Source of the DNA: Coturnix japonica
Taxonomy: Eukaryota > Chordata > Aves > Galliformes > Phasianidae
DNA: 64,000 bases
Direction of reading: 5' to 3'
Assembly (NCBI RefSeq): GCF_001577835.2
Contig: NC_029529.1
Span: forward strand, 8,248,157 to 8,312,156
The position numbers and the translations under genes were made by a program. The notes under the pieces were generated by a model, which was not told where the DNA came from, searched no databases, and worked only from the letters and a program-made list of their open reading frames with translations. Below are positions 1 through 12,760 of this stretch, in pieces (positions within the stretch are counted from its first letter, which is position 1; each line of letters begins with the position of its first letter).

Positions 1-2385
1 TCAAACAGATGAGGGGTGAACATCTGTGTAGCTGCTGTCGAGCTGCTGCTTTCCAACCATGGCAGCTCTGTGCTGCTGTTAATAATTCAGAAGTGATGGA
101 CTGTCAGGGCTGTGGCACTCTTTGTTTCTGGGCTATTATATTATGGCGCTATTGCCATGGAAATGGTTGTGGGATGGCACAGCAGCGTGCTGGCACGGGG
201 CTGCTGGGGGCAGCAGCACATCTACCCCGGTGTGAAACACTGGGGCTCATCTTCCTTCTGTCTGGGGCCTTTTCCCTTTTTCTCTGAATACTTTTGTGAA
301 ACGTTGATTCATTTTATACCTGTTCTTCTTTTTGGGTCTGCCTTCAACAGATGTTACTATGGGAGCAAGCTGTGAGGTTTAAGTTGCTTCTGTCTCAGTT
401 TTAGTGCGCAGGTGTGCTATCCTGTATTGTGAACAATATCTTGGAATTCAGGAGCATATAATGAGGTTATTTCTCCTAGCTGCCTTTATGGAGCCTTTGG
501 GAGAGCTTCAGGAATCTTCTTCTGCCCTCTTTCCTCCCAGGAGTCTCCAGGTTCAACACTTTGATTGTGGAATGTATCTACTTCAAATCTGCAATTTGTG
601 AAGCACACTTAACAGTAAATACTGAGCATGTGTTAGCGAAAGTTTAATGATAAAGTTCAGTGTTGGTCCTCCAAAGTAACTTACGCTGCTATTCATTTGC
701 TGATGCTTCAAAAATCCAATTAAAAACCAAGAGTAGAACAACGCATTTGCGCAATGGGTGTGATATTTAGGAAACCATAATCTAAATAGTTTCTTTCAAC
801 TGTCCTTGTGTCTTTGGAGGGAGTGCTGTGGAACGATGGCTGAGCTCTGTGTAACCCTGGTGCACAGCCGTGGTTCAGCTGCTTTGTACGCAGGGTAGGA
901 AATGCCAATTTTGTAGTTTAATAATTGTGGGTTTTGTAACTGACTCATTTTTAAGGACTTCAACTTCAAAGTGAAAATTAATCTCCAAATCTTTCAGCTG
1001 ATGAATACGTCATTAAAATGATACATTTGAATAGGACTGAAAGTTTGTAGTCTAGAGGTTTCAGGATCACTTCAAAAGAATTGAACCAGGAATAGTTTTG
1101 TCCTTCCCATCCTCTGGGAGCGTACCACCAGCACTAACTCCGATGTAACATGCTGTTCCCTTGGGAGCCCTGCTCGCTTTTTTGACTGTTAGTTTGCTTT
1201 GTTCTGGAAGAGTTGCCTCTTCATTTGAAACAGATCAACTACAGACAGTTTTTGCTTACCGAAATTTGTGGACTCTAACACTTTCCACTGTTGACTCTGA
1301 CTTCTAATTTAGATAAAGGACAATTGTGATTATTTAAGGACAGAGCTCAGAAGAAGAGACGCATTTGAGAAATATAGGACTTAAGAAGAGACACTGGAAG
1401 AAATGGATTTTGACCTTAAATATTAATATTGAGGTAAAAATTTCAAGATAAAGAGAATTTTGCTATTAAAGTCCTCTAAAAGCTGCTTTATGCATGAGTC
1501 TCAAAAGTACTGAAATAGATTTTAAATCAGAATGATTTGGATCTGTTTGAAAATACGTTTTGTGTCGCAGGATTCTGTGTGTTGGGATATATCCTAACCC
1601 TCTAGTTGTGTTCCATTTTGCAACTTCAAGAGTCAAATACATCTCATGTTATTGTTGCTCTCTGGGTAGAATGTGTCAGTACAGTATGGTTCCTTTACCA
1701 GCCTTGGGCTATTCTTAGGATCTTTTCAACCAGTAGCATAGCTATCCGGGTTGTTGAGTGTAGTACCCCATGTTAGTCATCAAAGTAATTGTCCTAAATG
1801 TCTCGGGTAGAGGGACTCTTACACAGTTACTGTCAAGAAGGATGGCTGTGGTTTTTTTGTTTTGTTTTTTTTCCTTTGAAAAATATTCTTAAAACCTTAT
1901 TGCGAACTAAACACAGATCCCCCTGTGAGAGCTGGAGGTTCAAAGCTGTCTCTATTAGATAAGGGGAAAAGGCATTAGATAATTAAGGACACTTTAGGGG
2001 GCTGCATCCTGTTTGGTTACATTATGGAAGTATTTTACCTGGCACAGATGAGGGAGTGGTGCTGCCTACAGCTCCGCCACCACTTCAGCTGGCAGCGGCA
2101 GGATTCACAGCAGTGCTTTATTGCTTTGATTAGAGCTCGACTGCCACGCAAGAACAGGATGCAGCCGTAGCTATCTCACTGCAATTCATGCAAGTGTTTG
2201 ATGAACGAACATGAAGATAGATGTTTTAAACATGTCCCTTCTATCCTCTGTCTCTGACAGGCTTATTAAGGCTCATCAAAGAAAGAATTCCTTATTTTGG
2301 AACAAACCTGAGATGCATTTTGCAATTGAGCGCCCCTCAGAGAGGATTTTGAAAGTTTACATGCCTCTCTGCTGTGTATTTTCAG
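1..2385 (+). other. MOSMO: MOSMO intron 1, 3' part
   Basis: This stretch precedes the first recognisable MOSMO exon in the window and ends in a TTTTCAG acceptor at 2379-2385. The missing first coding exon (about 35 residues in the human protein) must lie upstream of the window. The short open frames here have no splice context or family resemblance. I see no repeat of recognisable family. It is assigned as intron by inference from the exon that follows. Confidence 0.7.
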
Positions 2386-5300
2386 GTGCTCTCACAGTTG
2401 GCCTTGTGCGACAGTGTCAAACCATCCATGGACGTGACAGGACCTGTATTCCTCCACGGCTGCCTCCCGAGTGGGTCACTACGTTATTTTTCATCATAAT
2501 GGGAATCATTTCACTAACTGTCACATGTGGTTTGCTGGTGGCTTCCCACTGGCGAAGAGAAGCTACTAAATATGCCCGCTGGATAGCTTTCACTGGAAGT
2601 AAGTGACCTCAACTGCACAGTTGACCTGTACACAGGATAAACTGGTGGAGTTTGAAATAACACATAGCGTTGTCAGGGAACAGTTCTTAGGGCTCCTTCT
2701 TTACAAAATACTCTTTCTCTTCAAATACTGCATCTGAGAGAAGAAGGAAATTGTTCAGAAACTGAGGGATTGATATCTTAAGTGGCTGGTAACGGAGAGG
2801 GATTGATAGCCTGGGAGCCCAAGGTGAGGGAAAGGAGGGCCTTGTGTGGGCTGCCCCCTTTGCCTTCCTTGAGGAGTGCCATTTGCTGACCTGTGAAAAT
2901 GAGCAGAGATAGGATGAGGTCAGTGCTGGATCGTTCTTCCTTCCCCACACCCCCGTATCCAGAACTTCTGGCCAAATGGGATGACTGGGAGTTCCCCCAT
3001 GCAGGGGAAGCAGTTGGTGCATCTGAGACTTACTGCAGTCTGAAGCCCATCCCTACTTCAGGTGTCGCTGTTGAATACTTCATTCAGTGCTGATGCTGGG
3101 TCAGTCCTGCTTGCTGCTCACAATGGATGTTTTATTCACAGTATCTGCATCCTAATTGGTTATGGGGGGGACTGCCCACTGCAGAGCACCTGCTGTGCTT
3201 CACAGCACTGAGACTTGCTTCCCATAAGTGTCCTGCGGCAGTACTTTTGCAGAGGGAATAGCACTAATGTTTTTCTGCCTCCCTTCATTTTGTGCTGTGT
3301 GAACACCAGCATAATTCCTCACAGCAAAGACTGAGCCTCCTCCAGCAGCCCTGTGTTTGACACAGGGAAATGTATGCTGTGGCTACTTCAGTGCTAAAGA
3401 AAAACCCACAAGAAAAGGAATAACTCAAACTTCCTTTTCCATGATGTGTGTTTCAGGCTGATGCCAGCTGTAAGATGGTGCTTTAGTGGTGGTGATGACA
3501 GCATGAAAAAATTGGAAAGCTGACTCCTTTTAAGTTTACATATGATAACAGTGTACACACTAACTAGAAAATGCAAGTTCGTGGTTTATACAAACATAAG
3601 TAAGGCTTAATGGAAGTTAATGACATCTAATATAAATGAATTTAAGGTTGTTTGGGGAGGGGAATAATGTGTTAACCCAAAAAAAAACCCCAACCCAGCA
3701 AACAAAAACAAAAAAAAAGCCGTGAGCTTCAGCAGATGCACTTTGCTGAGGCACTTGTACAATCAAAGAGACTAAGGAGCTGTTGAAGTAGTGTCCGTTG
3801 TGGTTGGCTTTTATTCATTTTCCAACTAATGGCTAAAATAGACAGACATTTTGTTGGGTGTTCCATGCAAGCTTTTCTAGTTGCTGTTGTCTATTAAGTA
3901 TTTCAAGTATATCTAATATACACTGGGACAGGTTAAATTCAGAATGCTATATATGATTAAGATGCTTGCAGTGAGCAGATCTCAAAGCTGTTTAGTTCTC
4001 AACCAAGTATTTGGTTGGTTGTAGGTTGCTGGCGTTTGAGTACTACATAATATTTATTTTTTGAGGGTTTTCCCCCCACAATTCACAGCTTGCATTTTGA
4101 TTTTTACATGTTTCAATTCCTTAAAATATTTCCAATGATGAAATCCTTGCATCTTTAATTTTCTACAACTTCGATGCTTATTTCAGATAAAAATTCTGAT
4201 ACCATAAAGCTCGTTTGTTTGTTTGTTTTCCCCTGTGGATTCCTTTGGGCTTTGCAATAAGGTCATTATTGGAAGCCTTAACTTTAGAAGGATGCTGCTT
4301 TGTTTCAGCACTTTTGTTACGGGATGTTTAATAATGAAGCACATTAATTTGTTCTCTTGCAACTCAGAATTATTTATAGTTCTATTAAGACACATTTGCT
4401 GTGTTGCTGAAATTTACCATCTTTGATATTTATCTCCAATTCGTGCCACTCTATTAACAGTGATGGTGGGGAATTTTATTTCTTAACTCACTTAAGAAAA
4501 GTCATTTTGGGAAAAGAATGGAATGGAAGGCAGAGTTCTTTATTTTTCGGGAAGTCAATATAAGCAAATTCTGTGGTTCATTGTATGGCAACACAAATGA
4601 GTATTCTATCTGTAGATTGGTATCAGGATGCATATAAGCGTGTGGCATCAACTACGACGACTGCCACAAACCTTCCTGTGAAGTGGCAGAATGCTGTATT
4701 ATGAAAACATGGGTAACTCGTTAGAGCAGAGTAGGGAAAACTTCATAATTGTATTACATTTCTTCTGCAGGTGATTTCAAGACTGAACAGCCCAGTACAG
4801 GCGACTAGCAGACACTCTCCTCGCAGAACTTTCAGAACATGACATAGGATGTGCTGTCCTAAGGGGCAGTGAAGTCTGCTGGTATTGCTAAAGGCATCTC
4901 TGGGACTGGCAGCTCTGTTCTCTTCAAATGCAAGGGGGGTCTAGATGAAATCATCTAACCGCAAAGGAATGGTCTTGCTCAGCCCTTTCCTTGCAACTCT
5001 GCCAGCAGCAAGGAGAGCCAGGCAAGAGGTCACTCTTGCCCCATTTGTGCTGGAATTTGACCCCAATGGGTTAAGTCAGTTTGTTGCAGATCCCCTCTAG
5101 CTACCCTTCTGTCCGAGGTGGTGAAATGCAGTCCAGAGAAGTTATGAGAAAGTCTCATTCTTATCCATAGGTGACTATCTGAAATACCTCTGTTTTTGAG
5201 GAGGAAGAAGAAGACCTCCCTTGCAGAAGAGAAAGGTCTTGGAAGAGCAGCTCCATGTAGCTGGTTTAACAATATTATCTAGGGAAAAAGAACTTCCTGA

Positions 5301-8300
5301 TTCTTTTGTCTTGATTTTTATGATAATCACGTGACAGACTCTTCAGGAACTATTTGATGTTTTCCTCAGTTGATAGAATTCTGTAGAGTAAATTGGTGCA
5401 AACATCTTCAGCACTTCATTCCTTTGCTCACTTTGCAGAGCACAGTATGGTAATTCAGGGAAGAAGAGTCCAGGTCATAAACTAGTGCTGATTGCTTGGC
5501 ATGCCTATACCAACACCTTCAAAGAGAAGCAAAGGTAGGATAGAGTTTTTCTGCTACAACTAAAAGATTAAGATAGTATTAGATTGAATTTAGATATTGT
5601 TTTGAATTGTGATGATTTAATGTTCAGGCTGTTGGTTTCAGCTTCTGTTGCAGTCTCATTTTCACTTAAATATTTTACTCAGGTTATGTTTGTAGATGGG
5701 ATCTATACATCCCTGAATGAGTCTTTGCACGTATCCCTCTGTCCTCAGCAGGTTTTGTTGGCACTACTGATGACAGCAGAGAAAGCTGCTTGCTTTTCAT
5801 TTTGTTTCTAGCAAAGGTCACAAAGGAATAACTCTCCTAAAGCACAAATCAGAACTTTTCCACACAGCAATGAAACCATTCTCCTTGATTTCTTAATTAT
5901 ATTGAGATTTAAACTAACTGCATTATGTACTTTTTTTGTTAGTGGTTAAGTGCTGGTGCTTGTAATAATGCCATCTTGGATGATGCTTTTACACAGAGCG
6001 CTTTCTAAATACGAGTTATTGCTGAGTGGTCTTCTCTGTCTTGTTTAGCTAACGGGTGCACAAAGACAACTTTACTATCATATATGCTCTTTTTAGTTTA
6101 CACTTCTGAAGGGACATACTTGCGTGTATTTACTAGCATTGTATTTGCATCTTTCATCACTCACTGCTTGTTTTACTACATAGAAACTTGTCTTTTTGGC
6201 TTCCCTGTAAACTAGCTTTGAAGGTAGGAGGGAGATTTCAGTCTTTCAGGCCATGCTGCATGAATGACAAAAGTTTTTCTAACGGCAAATGCGGGAGGTT
6301 TCATATTCTTCTTGTAGGGTTATTCAAGACTCGCGGCATCCTGAACTGATGTGATAGGTATTGTGACCCTGGGCATAGATGCTGTCAAAACTATCCTTGC
6401 TCTTTGAGCCCTATTAATTGTAGTGTCAAATTCACACGCTGTAATGAAGTATGGATTCCATCTTGGCGTTCATTTCCATGCTGTCCAGGTCTTTGCATCT
6501 TCAGTAAAAGAGGCACTGTAAACTTGTAGCTGTGCCTCACCTGTTGATGGCAGCCAAAAAATCTATCAGCTCTTCATTGCATGGTGTTGTTTACATGTTG
6601 CTCAAGCTGGTTCTCCGTTGCCATCCCAACTCTGTACTGTTTTGTCACTGATTATGCCCCATGATATGGTGGTGTAGATTGGTAGCAGGCAAGTAACCTG
6701 TTTTGGTACTGTTCTATGCATCTCTGAACCATACTTCATTTTTTTAATATACTTTATCCTGGATCCATAGAAGTTATTGCCACTGAATGCTCAAATCAGT
6801 TTTGAGCTTAAGAGTTAAAGAAACTAGACCTCTTTTGACAGCCACTGCGTAGCCTAGAAATGACTGTATTCCAATGCAGTGCCACCAGCTGCTCTCAGAC
6901 CAACAGTACTGCTGGGTTTGTGTATGAACAACGTGCCTCAAGGAGCAATTGCTTAGTAAAGAGAGATAAAGATCTATTCTTCATCAGAACTTTTCCAGTC
7001 ATGTAGTTCTTGGATGTGATAAGGGAGACTTAAGCTTAAAAGTGGTTTCAGCATCCTCCAGCTATTTCCAACATGCTTCCTGCTGTTAAAATGTAACAGC
7101 AATTCTGTAAATTACTGGAATGTTCTTCAGGGTCAGACTGGAAGTAGTAAAAAGTGTTGAGTTATGATAATGTCAGCCATCCTCAGAGCATTGTTTGAAC
7201 TTTTACTGATTACGTGTTGCATTTCTAAGTGCTCATTATCAAACACAGCTTCCTGGACCACTCCAATGGAGAGCTCTTCTGTGCTTAAACTGATCTGCTC
7301 AAGAAACACATACACCTGAGCTTTCTCTCCTGAGCTGAACTGCTTGCTGGTTAAGATACAGTTTAAAAAGGGGAAATATTCTCTAAGCGTCTGATTGTGC
7401 AGTATGGGATTGTGTGGATCCATAGCCATATATTTGAAAGCTTTAAGATGAAATAATGTTTAATACTTGATTTCTGGTTCTTTGGTGTTGTTTTATAGCC
7501 TAATGTGGTAGCACTGAGCAAGAAGAATTCAGTAACTGCAGCTGCTGGATTCGTTTGTGCGATTCTTTATCCTTCATCAGCTGATGAAGTTTAATTAAAA
7601 GCAAGGCACCAGCTCCCTCTAGTGGAACGGTTGTTGTATTTAGTTATTTTGATTTTTATTTATTTATTCCCAACTAAGTATTTTAGTATTAGCAGTGGGG
7701 TTGATTCTCATGTTAGCAGCATTTGACTCAAATTGTGTGTGAGCTGTTTCATGCATTTAGGAATGCAAAAAACAGCTGATGGTTGGAAATGCATAATGTG
7801 ATCAAACCATCCTGTTTTATTTGTGCAAAACCTGCACAGACATTTCCTGAATTCAGCTTCTTCATGTTCACAACTGGTCTCTGCCACAGAACGTGATTGC
7901 TGTTCCATGAAGCTGAGACCTGTACTACATGAACCACAATGTTTTGAGCATTAAGGCATAAAATATGTGATAAGCATTTCATCTTGTATAAACATGGAGT
8001 TCATTTAACACAAAAAAAACCAAACAAACAGCTGTTAGTATTGTCATGTAATGCTGTGGCTGGAAAAACCAGAGCATGAGCCATTAAAAGAGTAGTGAAA
8101 TTACATTCCAAAATTGAAGCCTCTCTACCCCATCATATCCTCAGCTGGAAAGAGTAGAGACTGCCTTTAATGTCCTGATAAGAACAGGCGAGCTGCTCAA
8201 TTTGCTTAAGGTGCCTTTGGAAATAAAAGCATCTGGAGCATTTCTGACTTGCACAGGAGCCAGCAGTTAACGTGCTGGCTGTTACTATTGCCAGTGTTAG

Positions 8301-9055
8301 GGATTGCTTGGGTTGGGTTGGTTTTGTATTGTTTTTTGCTGTTGCTTAATTACTGTACCTATATTACTTAGTAAGAAAAAGCAGGAATCTGTGAATTTAG
8401 GAAATGGATTTATTTTATTGAAAGAAATCATAATAACGATCACTGTTAGCAATGTTTAGCAAACCTTCCACAGGGTAAGAATGTTTGTGAAAAAGGGGAG
8501 AAGAAGACACCTCTGAAAATAAGAAGGGAAATCTCAGTGTTTAGCTTGGCGTGGGGGGTAATGACAGTCTGAAATAACTGGAGAAGTGAATGACTACATT
8601 CATAGATAGCGATAGAAGTATATCTTCCAAACTTATGTAAAAACAGATTGTGATCCAATGAGCAGAGCTGAAATTACTATCAAAATGGTGATCTCTTAGT
8701 ATTTGTGGGATCTTCTAAAAGCAAGATAGAGCCTTGTCGATCACTTAAAGCTGGTTAGAGATGGGGATATCTCAGCTTTTCAGTTTGCTCAAAATGCTTT
8801 GCTTTTCTGTACTGCTCCATCAACTGGTAAATATTTTGATTCTAACAATGTTTTTTTCTTTTCTTTGCAGTGATTCTATTCTGTATGGCAGCCCTAATAT
8901 TTCCAATAGGATTTTACATCAATGAAGTCGGAGGTCAACCATATAAATTACCCAATAACACAGTGGTTGGGTCTTCGTATGTACTGTTTGTCTTATCCAT
9001 TTTCTTTACAATAGTCGGACTTCTATTTGCTGGCAAAGTTTGTTTACCTGGCTGA
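2386..9055 (+). CDS. MOSMO: MOSMO (modulator of Smoothened), last two coding exons, 5' partial
   Basis: Two exons, 2386-2598 and 8871-9055, encode the C-terminal 132 residues of a protein that is 167 residues in human. The exon 2 frame begins mid-codon (Gly) and reads GALTVGLVRQCQ..., and exon 3 begins mid-Met codon and ends KVCLPG-stop. Acceptors are TTTTCAG and TTCTTTGCAG, and the internal donor is GTAAGT. Three hydrophobic segments are visible: TTLFFIIMGIISLTVTCGLL, ILFCMAALIFPIGFYI and YVLFVLSIFFTIVGLLFAG, which fits TM2-TM4 of a four-pass, claudin-like protein. The family role (established knowledge) is to act with MEGF8 and MGRN1 in removing Smoothened from the cell surface and so dampening Hedgehog signalling. 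The sequence matches my memory of the mammalian protein almost residue for residue. The first exon, with TM1, is outside the window. No damage is seen. Confidence 0.95.
2599..8870 (+). other. MOSMO: MOSMO intron 2
   Basis: A 6.3-kb intron with a GTAAGT donor and a pyrimidine-rich TTTTTTTCTTTTCTTTGCAG-type acceptor. It holds A-rich simple stretches near 3680-3720 and a GTTT run near 4213. One minus-strand open frame of 98 codons (7133-7429) has a protein-like composition but no start or splice context (see findings). I recognise no other gene and no clear CR1 copy. Confidence 0.75.
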
Positions 9056-9650
9056 TGAATGTTGAACTGCGGGACTTTGTTTTGGAAAAGAACAAGACAT
9101 CAGAATTACATTCTCAGGAGGATGCCTCGATGTGACTATCAGACACTTACTGAAAAGAGGAATGCTTTGACTTTTTCTCACTATGCACTTTGGATTAAAA
9201 AAATGGAGAGCCTTTCCCATTACCAAATACAGACAACGTTGACTAATCTCCTGAGCATATTTAATGCAGTCAGGTCTGCACTGTGATAGGAACTAGTGAA
9301 GAATGCTTTACACTGAGAAGCATAATGCCCCGTGTTACTGTATTGTTCTAGTTTTTAATGTCTAATGGTTTGGAAGTCAAAGTATTTATGAACTTTGTGG
9401 TAGACCAGAGGGTTGCAGAGGAATGCAAGCGAGGCTGGCCTCGCTGTATAGGAGATTAGTATTTTACATCCTCTGTCTCACGAGCAAAGCCTTTGGCACC
9501 GGTATGGATCAGTCTTTCGTTGCTGCACCAAGAAGCCAATAGAGCAAACTTTCTCTAAAATGTATGTACCATCATGAAGACATACATCCCCTCCTCCCCC
9601 ATAAGCTGTAGAAAAACACTAAAGAACATTTTAGAGGGGGATTTCTTCCT

Positions 9651-9768
9651 TATATTTATATAAATATATATATATAATTATATATATATTTTGCTGATGC
9701 AGTATACAGTGTGTGTGTGTATGTGTGCGTGTGTATATACACATATGTATATATTTGTATATACACAC
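9651..9768. repeat. AT/GT dinucleotide microsatellite cluster
   Basis: A run of TA dinucleotides (about 9655-9692) is followed after a short gap by GT and GTGTATAC-type repeats up to about 9768. Such compound microsatellites are expected to vary in length between individuals. It lies in the inferred MOSMO 3' UTR. Confidence 0.85.
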
Positions 9769-12101
9769 AAATGGTTCCTGGAAAAGAACTCAGAACGCTT
9801 TGCTAGCAAAACACTGTGGTGTGCAAAACTAGAACTCAATAGAAAAAGAAAAAGCCATTTCTCTGAAGGCCACATAGCTGAGAGTCTTCAGTTTACCTCA
9901 TTCTTTGTAGCAGCCCTTGATTTTAACAGTTTTTGTATTAGGTACAAACGATCCCATGCCTTTTTAGGTGCAATTTTAAGTTAAGCTGAAATTCTTTTTA
10001 TGGTAATTTATTTGTATATGAGGGTGGAAGGTGAGATCATGTCATACCTTAAAGTTAAAACCCTAATTTTGGGAAACTGACACTATTTAAATTATTAGCA
10101 ACTGTTGTACAGAACGTCTCTTTTTCTACTGCGTTGTTATATTAACACTCATTTGTGTTCAAACGTAGCTGTTTACCACAGATGAGCATTTCTCTAGCAC
10201 AGGTAAAATGTAACATTTAAAGTAAAGCAAGCACTGTTTCACTGCTGAGGTGGATGGACTTATTCACCTCCACAAAAAACCCAATAGCAATATCATTGTA
10301 TAAACAGTACACGCCTCATTTACTGAAGTGAATCTACATGCAGATTTAAGGGCCAACCACATTTAGAGTAAATATTCCTCACAAAAAAGCAGTTTTACTT
10401 TTCAACACAGAAATAAGTCTTTGGCTCCATAGGTGTCATAATTTACCACTCGATCTGCCTAGAGGAAAGTAGCATTTTTGTTAGTGTCCCAGGAAGGCTG
10501 CCTGCATTCTCAGTATCTGTTCTCCAGTTAATCTGTGATTTACCAGTATAATCACTTATCAGATAACCTGAAGTTATCTGATTCTGCCAAGTTAAACAGT
10601 TCATATTTTGATGTTCTGGAACAAACTTGTCATTGTAACAGCCTCAGTGACTTCTTTTTCCCTTACAGGTAGAAGTGTTCACATAACACTAAATTTTTCT
10701 TAAGTACTCTAACCTGTAAATATGGCCAGGCCCCAGCCATTTGTAAATGATGGCTGAAACATGATTTGGTTCTGAACTTAAGTCTTTCGGTATGAATGTT
10801 CTAATTTTTTCCAGTGCTGCTAACAGGAAGATGCATTAATGAAAGATAAAACGTCAGGTTCAGCTGCTGGGTATGTCTAAACTTTCAGCATTACTGTGGG
10901 TTTAGCCAAAGCTGAAGTATTTGCTTGAACTTAAATTATGACAAAGAAAAGCTCTTCTGTTTTCAGAAATATCACTTTTGTAAATAGTTTTAGGTTCTTG
11001 TAACTGGAATGTAGAGGGTGGAAGAGTTTGTTGGCTACCAAGATGCCACCCCTCGCCTACTTATTTCAGGTATAGTAACATCACGTATATGGTGGATTTA
11101 GGCTTCAGTTAGTGGATCATCATATAACTGAAAAAACTGGCTGGAAATTGATCCGATCTACCAGTGCTGTTGCTATGAATTATTAAATAACAGATGTAAC
11201 CAACCAGCTGTTTTATTCACAATTGGAGCATTTTGAGTCCAGAAATAGAATACAGCCATTTGCATTAAAAATAAAGTGACTCCATCAGTAAATGAAGAGA
11301 CAGCTGTCAACAGTTGCTTTTAATAACGTCACTAAGTACTATATAGTACAGTATTAATTTATAGCAGAAAATCATATCTTGTAAACTGTATATAAAACAC
11401 TGTTTTATGGTGCAATCATTTGTCAAACTTTTGTCTGTTACTTTTGTTTGAAAGATGTGTACATTATTCTTCAATACCTAAGAGCATCACTGTAAAATCT
11501 GCTGAATATTATTTATAGGTTCTATTTGCACAAGGTTTAAACTACAGAAAGTTCGTACTGAACATGCCTAAACATCTGTAGACTTCTTTCAGTTCAAGGA
11601 AAGTTCCCATACGAGTCTTCTCCAAAGGTAATCCCGTATTTATGTTGTGTTTACATAAACTTTTCTATTTCTGCCATTCGTTCTTTTTGAAGGACAGCAC
11701 ATTTTGTGCATTACTCGAAATTCTTCAGTCTTCTTCTTCCAAATTCTCCGGAGGGTTATTGCTATGGGCGCCTTGTTTATTCGGCTAACAAAGCGTGAGT
11801 GAGATCAGAAGCTTGAAATACCTTCAGAATGAGAACTGTTGGATACGTGTATGTAAATCTCATGGTTGAGACACGATCCCCTCAGAGCCATTAGTCCCAG
11901 GGGTGAGTAGAATGTGCTTCCTTGAGTGCACAGTCACATCCAGCGCTCACGGTGCTTTGCTGGTAGTACAACCCGGTGCAGCAGAGCTGGGGCAGGGCTG
12001 TGCTCCTGAGCCTGACCCTCTGGCCGCCATGCCAGCTGGGCCCTGCGTTATGCCTGTGTTTCAGAGCTGTTATTTAACCACTTCAGAACACGCGTGTAGA
12101 T

Positions 12102-12107
12102 AATAAA
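12102..12107 (+). terminator. MOSMO: Poly(A) signal AATAAA, probable proximal MOSMO site
   Basis: A canonical AATAAA in the distal part of the inferred MOSMO 3' UTR, followed within 200 bases by T-rich sequence. It could be a functional cleavage signal; the more distal AATAAA at 12419-12424 is the alternative. Confidence 0.4.
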
Positions 12108-12418
12108 ATTGTCCTTTAAAAACTGTGTGAAGGATGAAAATAATGAAGGAAACGGTGTCCACCAGCGGCTCTGCGGCCCGGGCATCCCGTCGCTCCCTGC
12201 CCCAGGCCCGGCTGCCTGCATCCGTCTGCCTGCCTTTACTGAGGAGTGTTTTCTAAGTGCTTACAACATTTCTTTTTTTTTTTTTAATTTCTTTTTGTTG
12301 TTGTTGTTTTGTTTTTTAATTGATGATTTCTGAACAAATGTTAATACAAACTGTATAAAAAAAAAATGAACATAATTTTCTTCACACTTGTATTTTTGTT
12401 ATTGAGCAAGTTTATCAA

Positions 12419-12424
12419 AATAAA
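12419..12424 (+). terminator. MOSMO: Poly(A) signal AATAAA, probable distal MOSMO site
   Basis: A canonical AATAAA after a long T- and A-rich stretch, immediately before base composition switches to the GC-rich VWA3A promoter. It is the last plausible MOSMO end signal before the next gene, and sits less than 100 bases upstream of the X-box. Confidence 0.5.
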
Positions 12425-12439
12425 TTGTCTACTAAAACC

Positions 12440-12760
12440 TCCTTGCCGTGCCTGCACTGACTGACTGGGGGGTGCGCGCCTCACCGCCCTCCGGCGGCGG
12501 GAAGCGGCGCTGCTCCGTCTCCATCGGCAACGCCGTAACACGGCGGATAACACAGCGGGTAATAAAGCGGGTAACAGCGGGTAGGAGGCGACTCAAGCTG
12601 CCGGTGCTGAGTGGGGGTCCGGGGGTTCTGTCTGCGAAGTGGCGGCCCCCCAGGCTGCCGGGACGTGAGGAGGAACAGGAGCTGGAGAGCCGTTACCCGC
12701 TGAGGTGAGTGTGGGGCGGGACAGCGCGGCAAGCGGAGGGGTTCTTCCTCAGTGAGGTGA
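12440..12760 (+). promoter_or_regulatory. VWA3A: GC-rich VWA3A promoter and 5' noncoding exon region
   Basis: Base composition rises sharply and CpG becomes frequent from about 12450. The block ends in a consensus donor, TGAG then GTGAGT at 12705, so a noncoding first exon ending at 12704 is likely. It contains an RFX X-box and additional GGTAAC half-sites, and a short imperfect run built on CGGGTAA at about 12544-12590. No TATA box is evident. The assignment to VWA3A follows from position and strand. Confidence 0.6.
12517..12531 (+). promoter_or_regulatory. VWA3A: RFX-type X-box in the VWA3A promoter
   Basis: GTCTCC, a 3-base spacer ATC, then GGCAAC form an imperfect inverted repeat matching the RFX X-box pattern (two half-sites with 0-3 base spacing). 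Further single GGTAAC half-sites lie at 12570-12575 and, inverted, at 12692-12697. RFX2/RFX3 with FOXJ1 drive motile-cilium genes, so this suggests expression in multiciliated or spermatogenic cells. Binding is inferred from sequence only. Confidence 0.55.

Larger units (their letters stand above)
9056..12440 (+). other. MOSMO: MOSMO 3' untranslated region (inferred extent)
   Basis: About 3.4 kb of AU-rich sequence follows the MOSMO stop without any new splice-bounded coding exon, up to canonical AATAAA signals at 12102-12107 and 12419-12424. It contains Pumilio-type UGUANAUA sites at 10715-10722, 10979-10986 and 11387-11394 and an AATAAA at about 11269 that could give a shorter isoform. The extent is an inference from the poly(A) signals; transcript ends cannot be seen in DNA alone. 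Confidence 0.55.
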
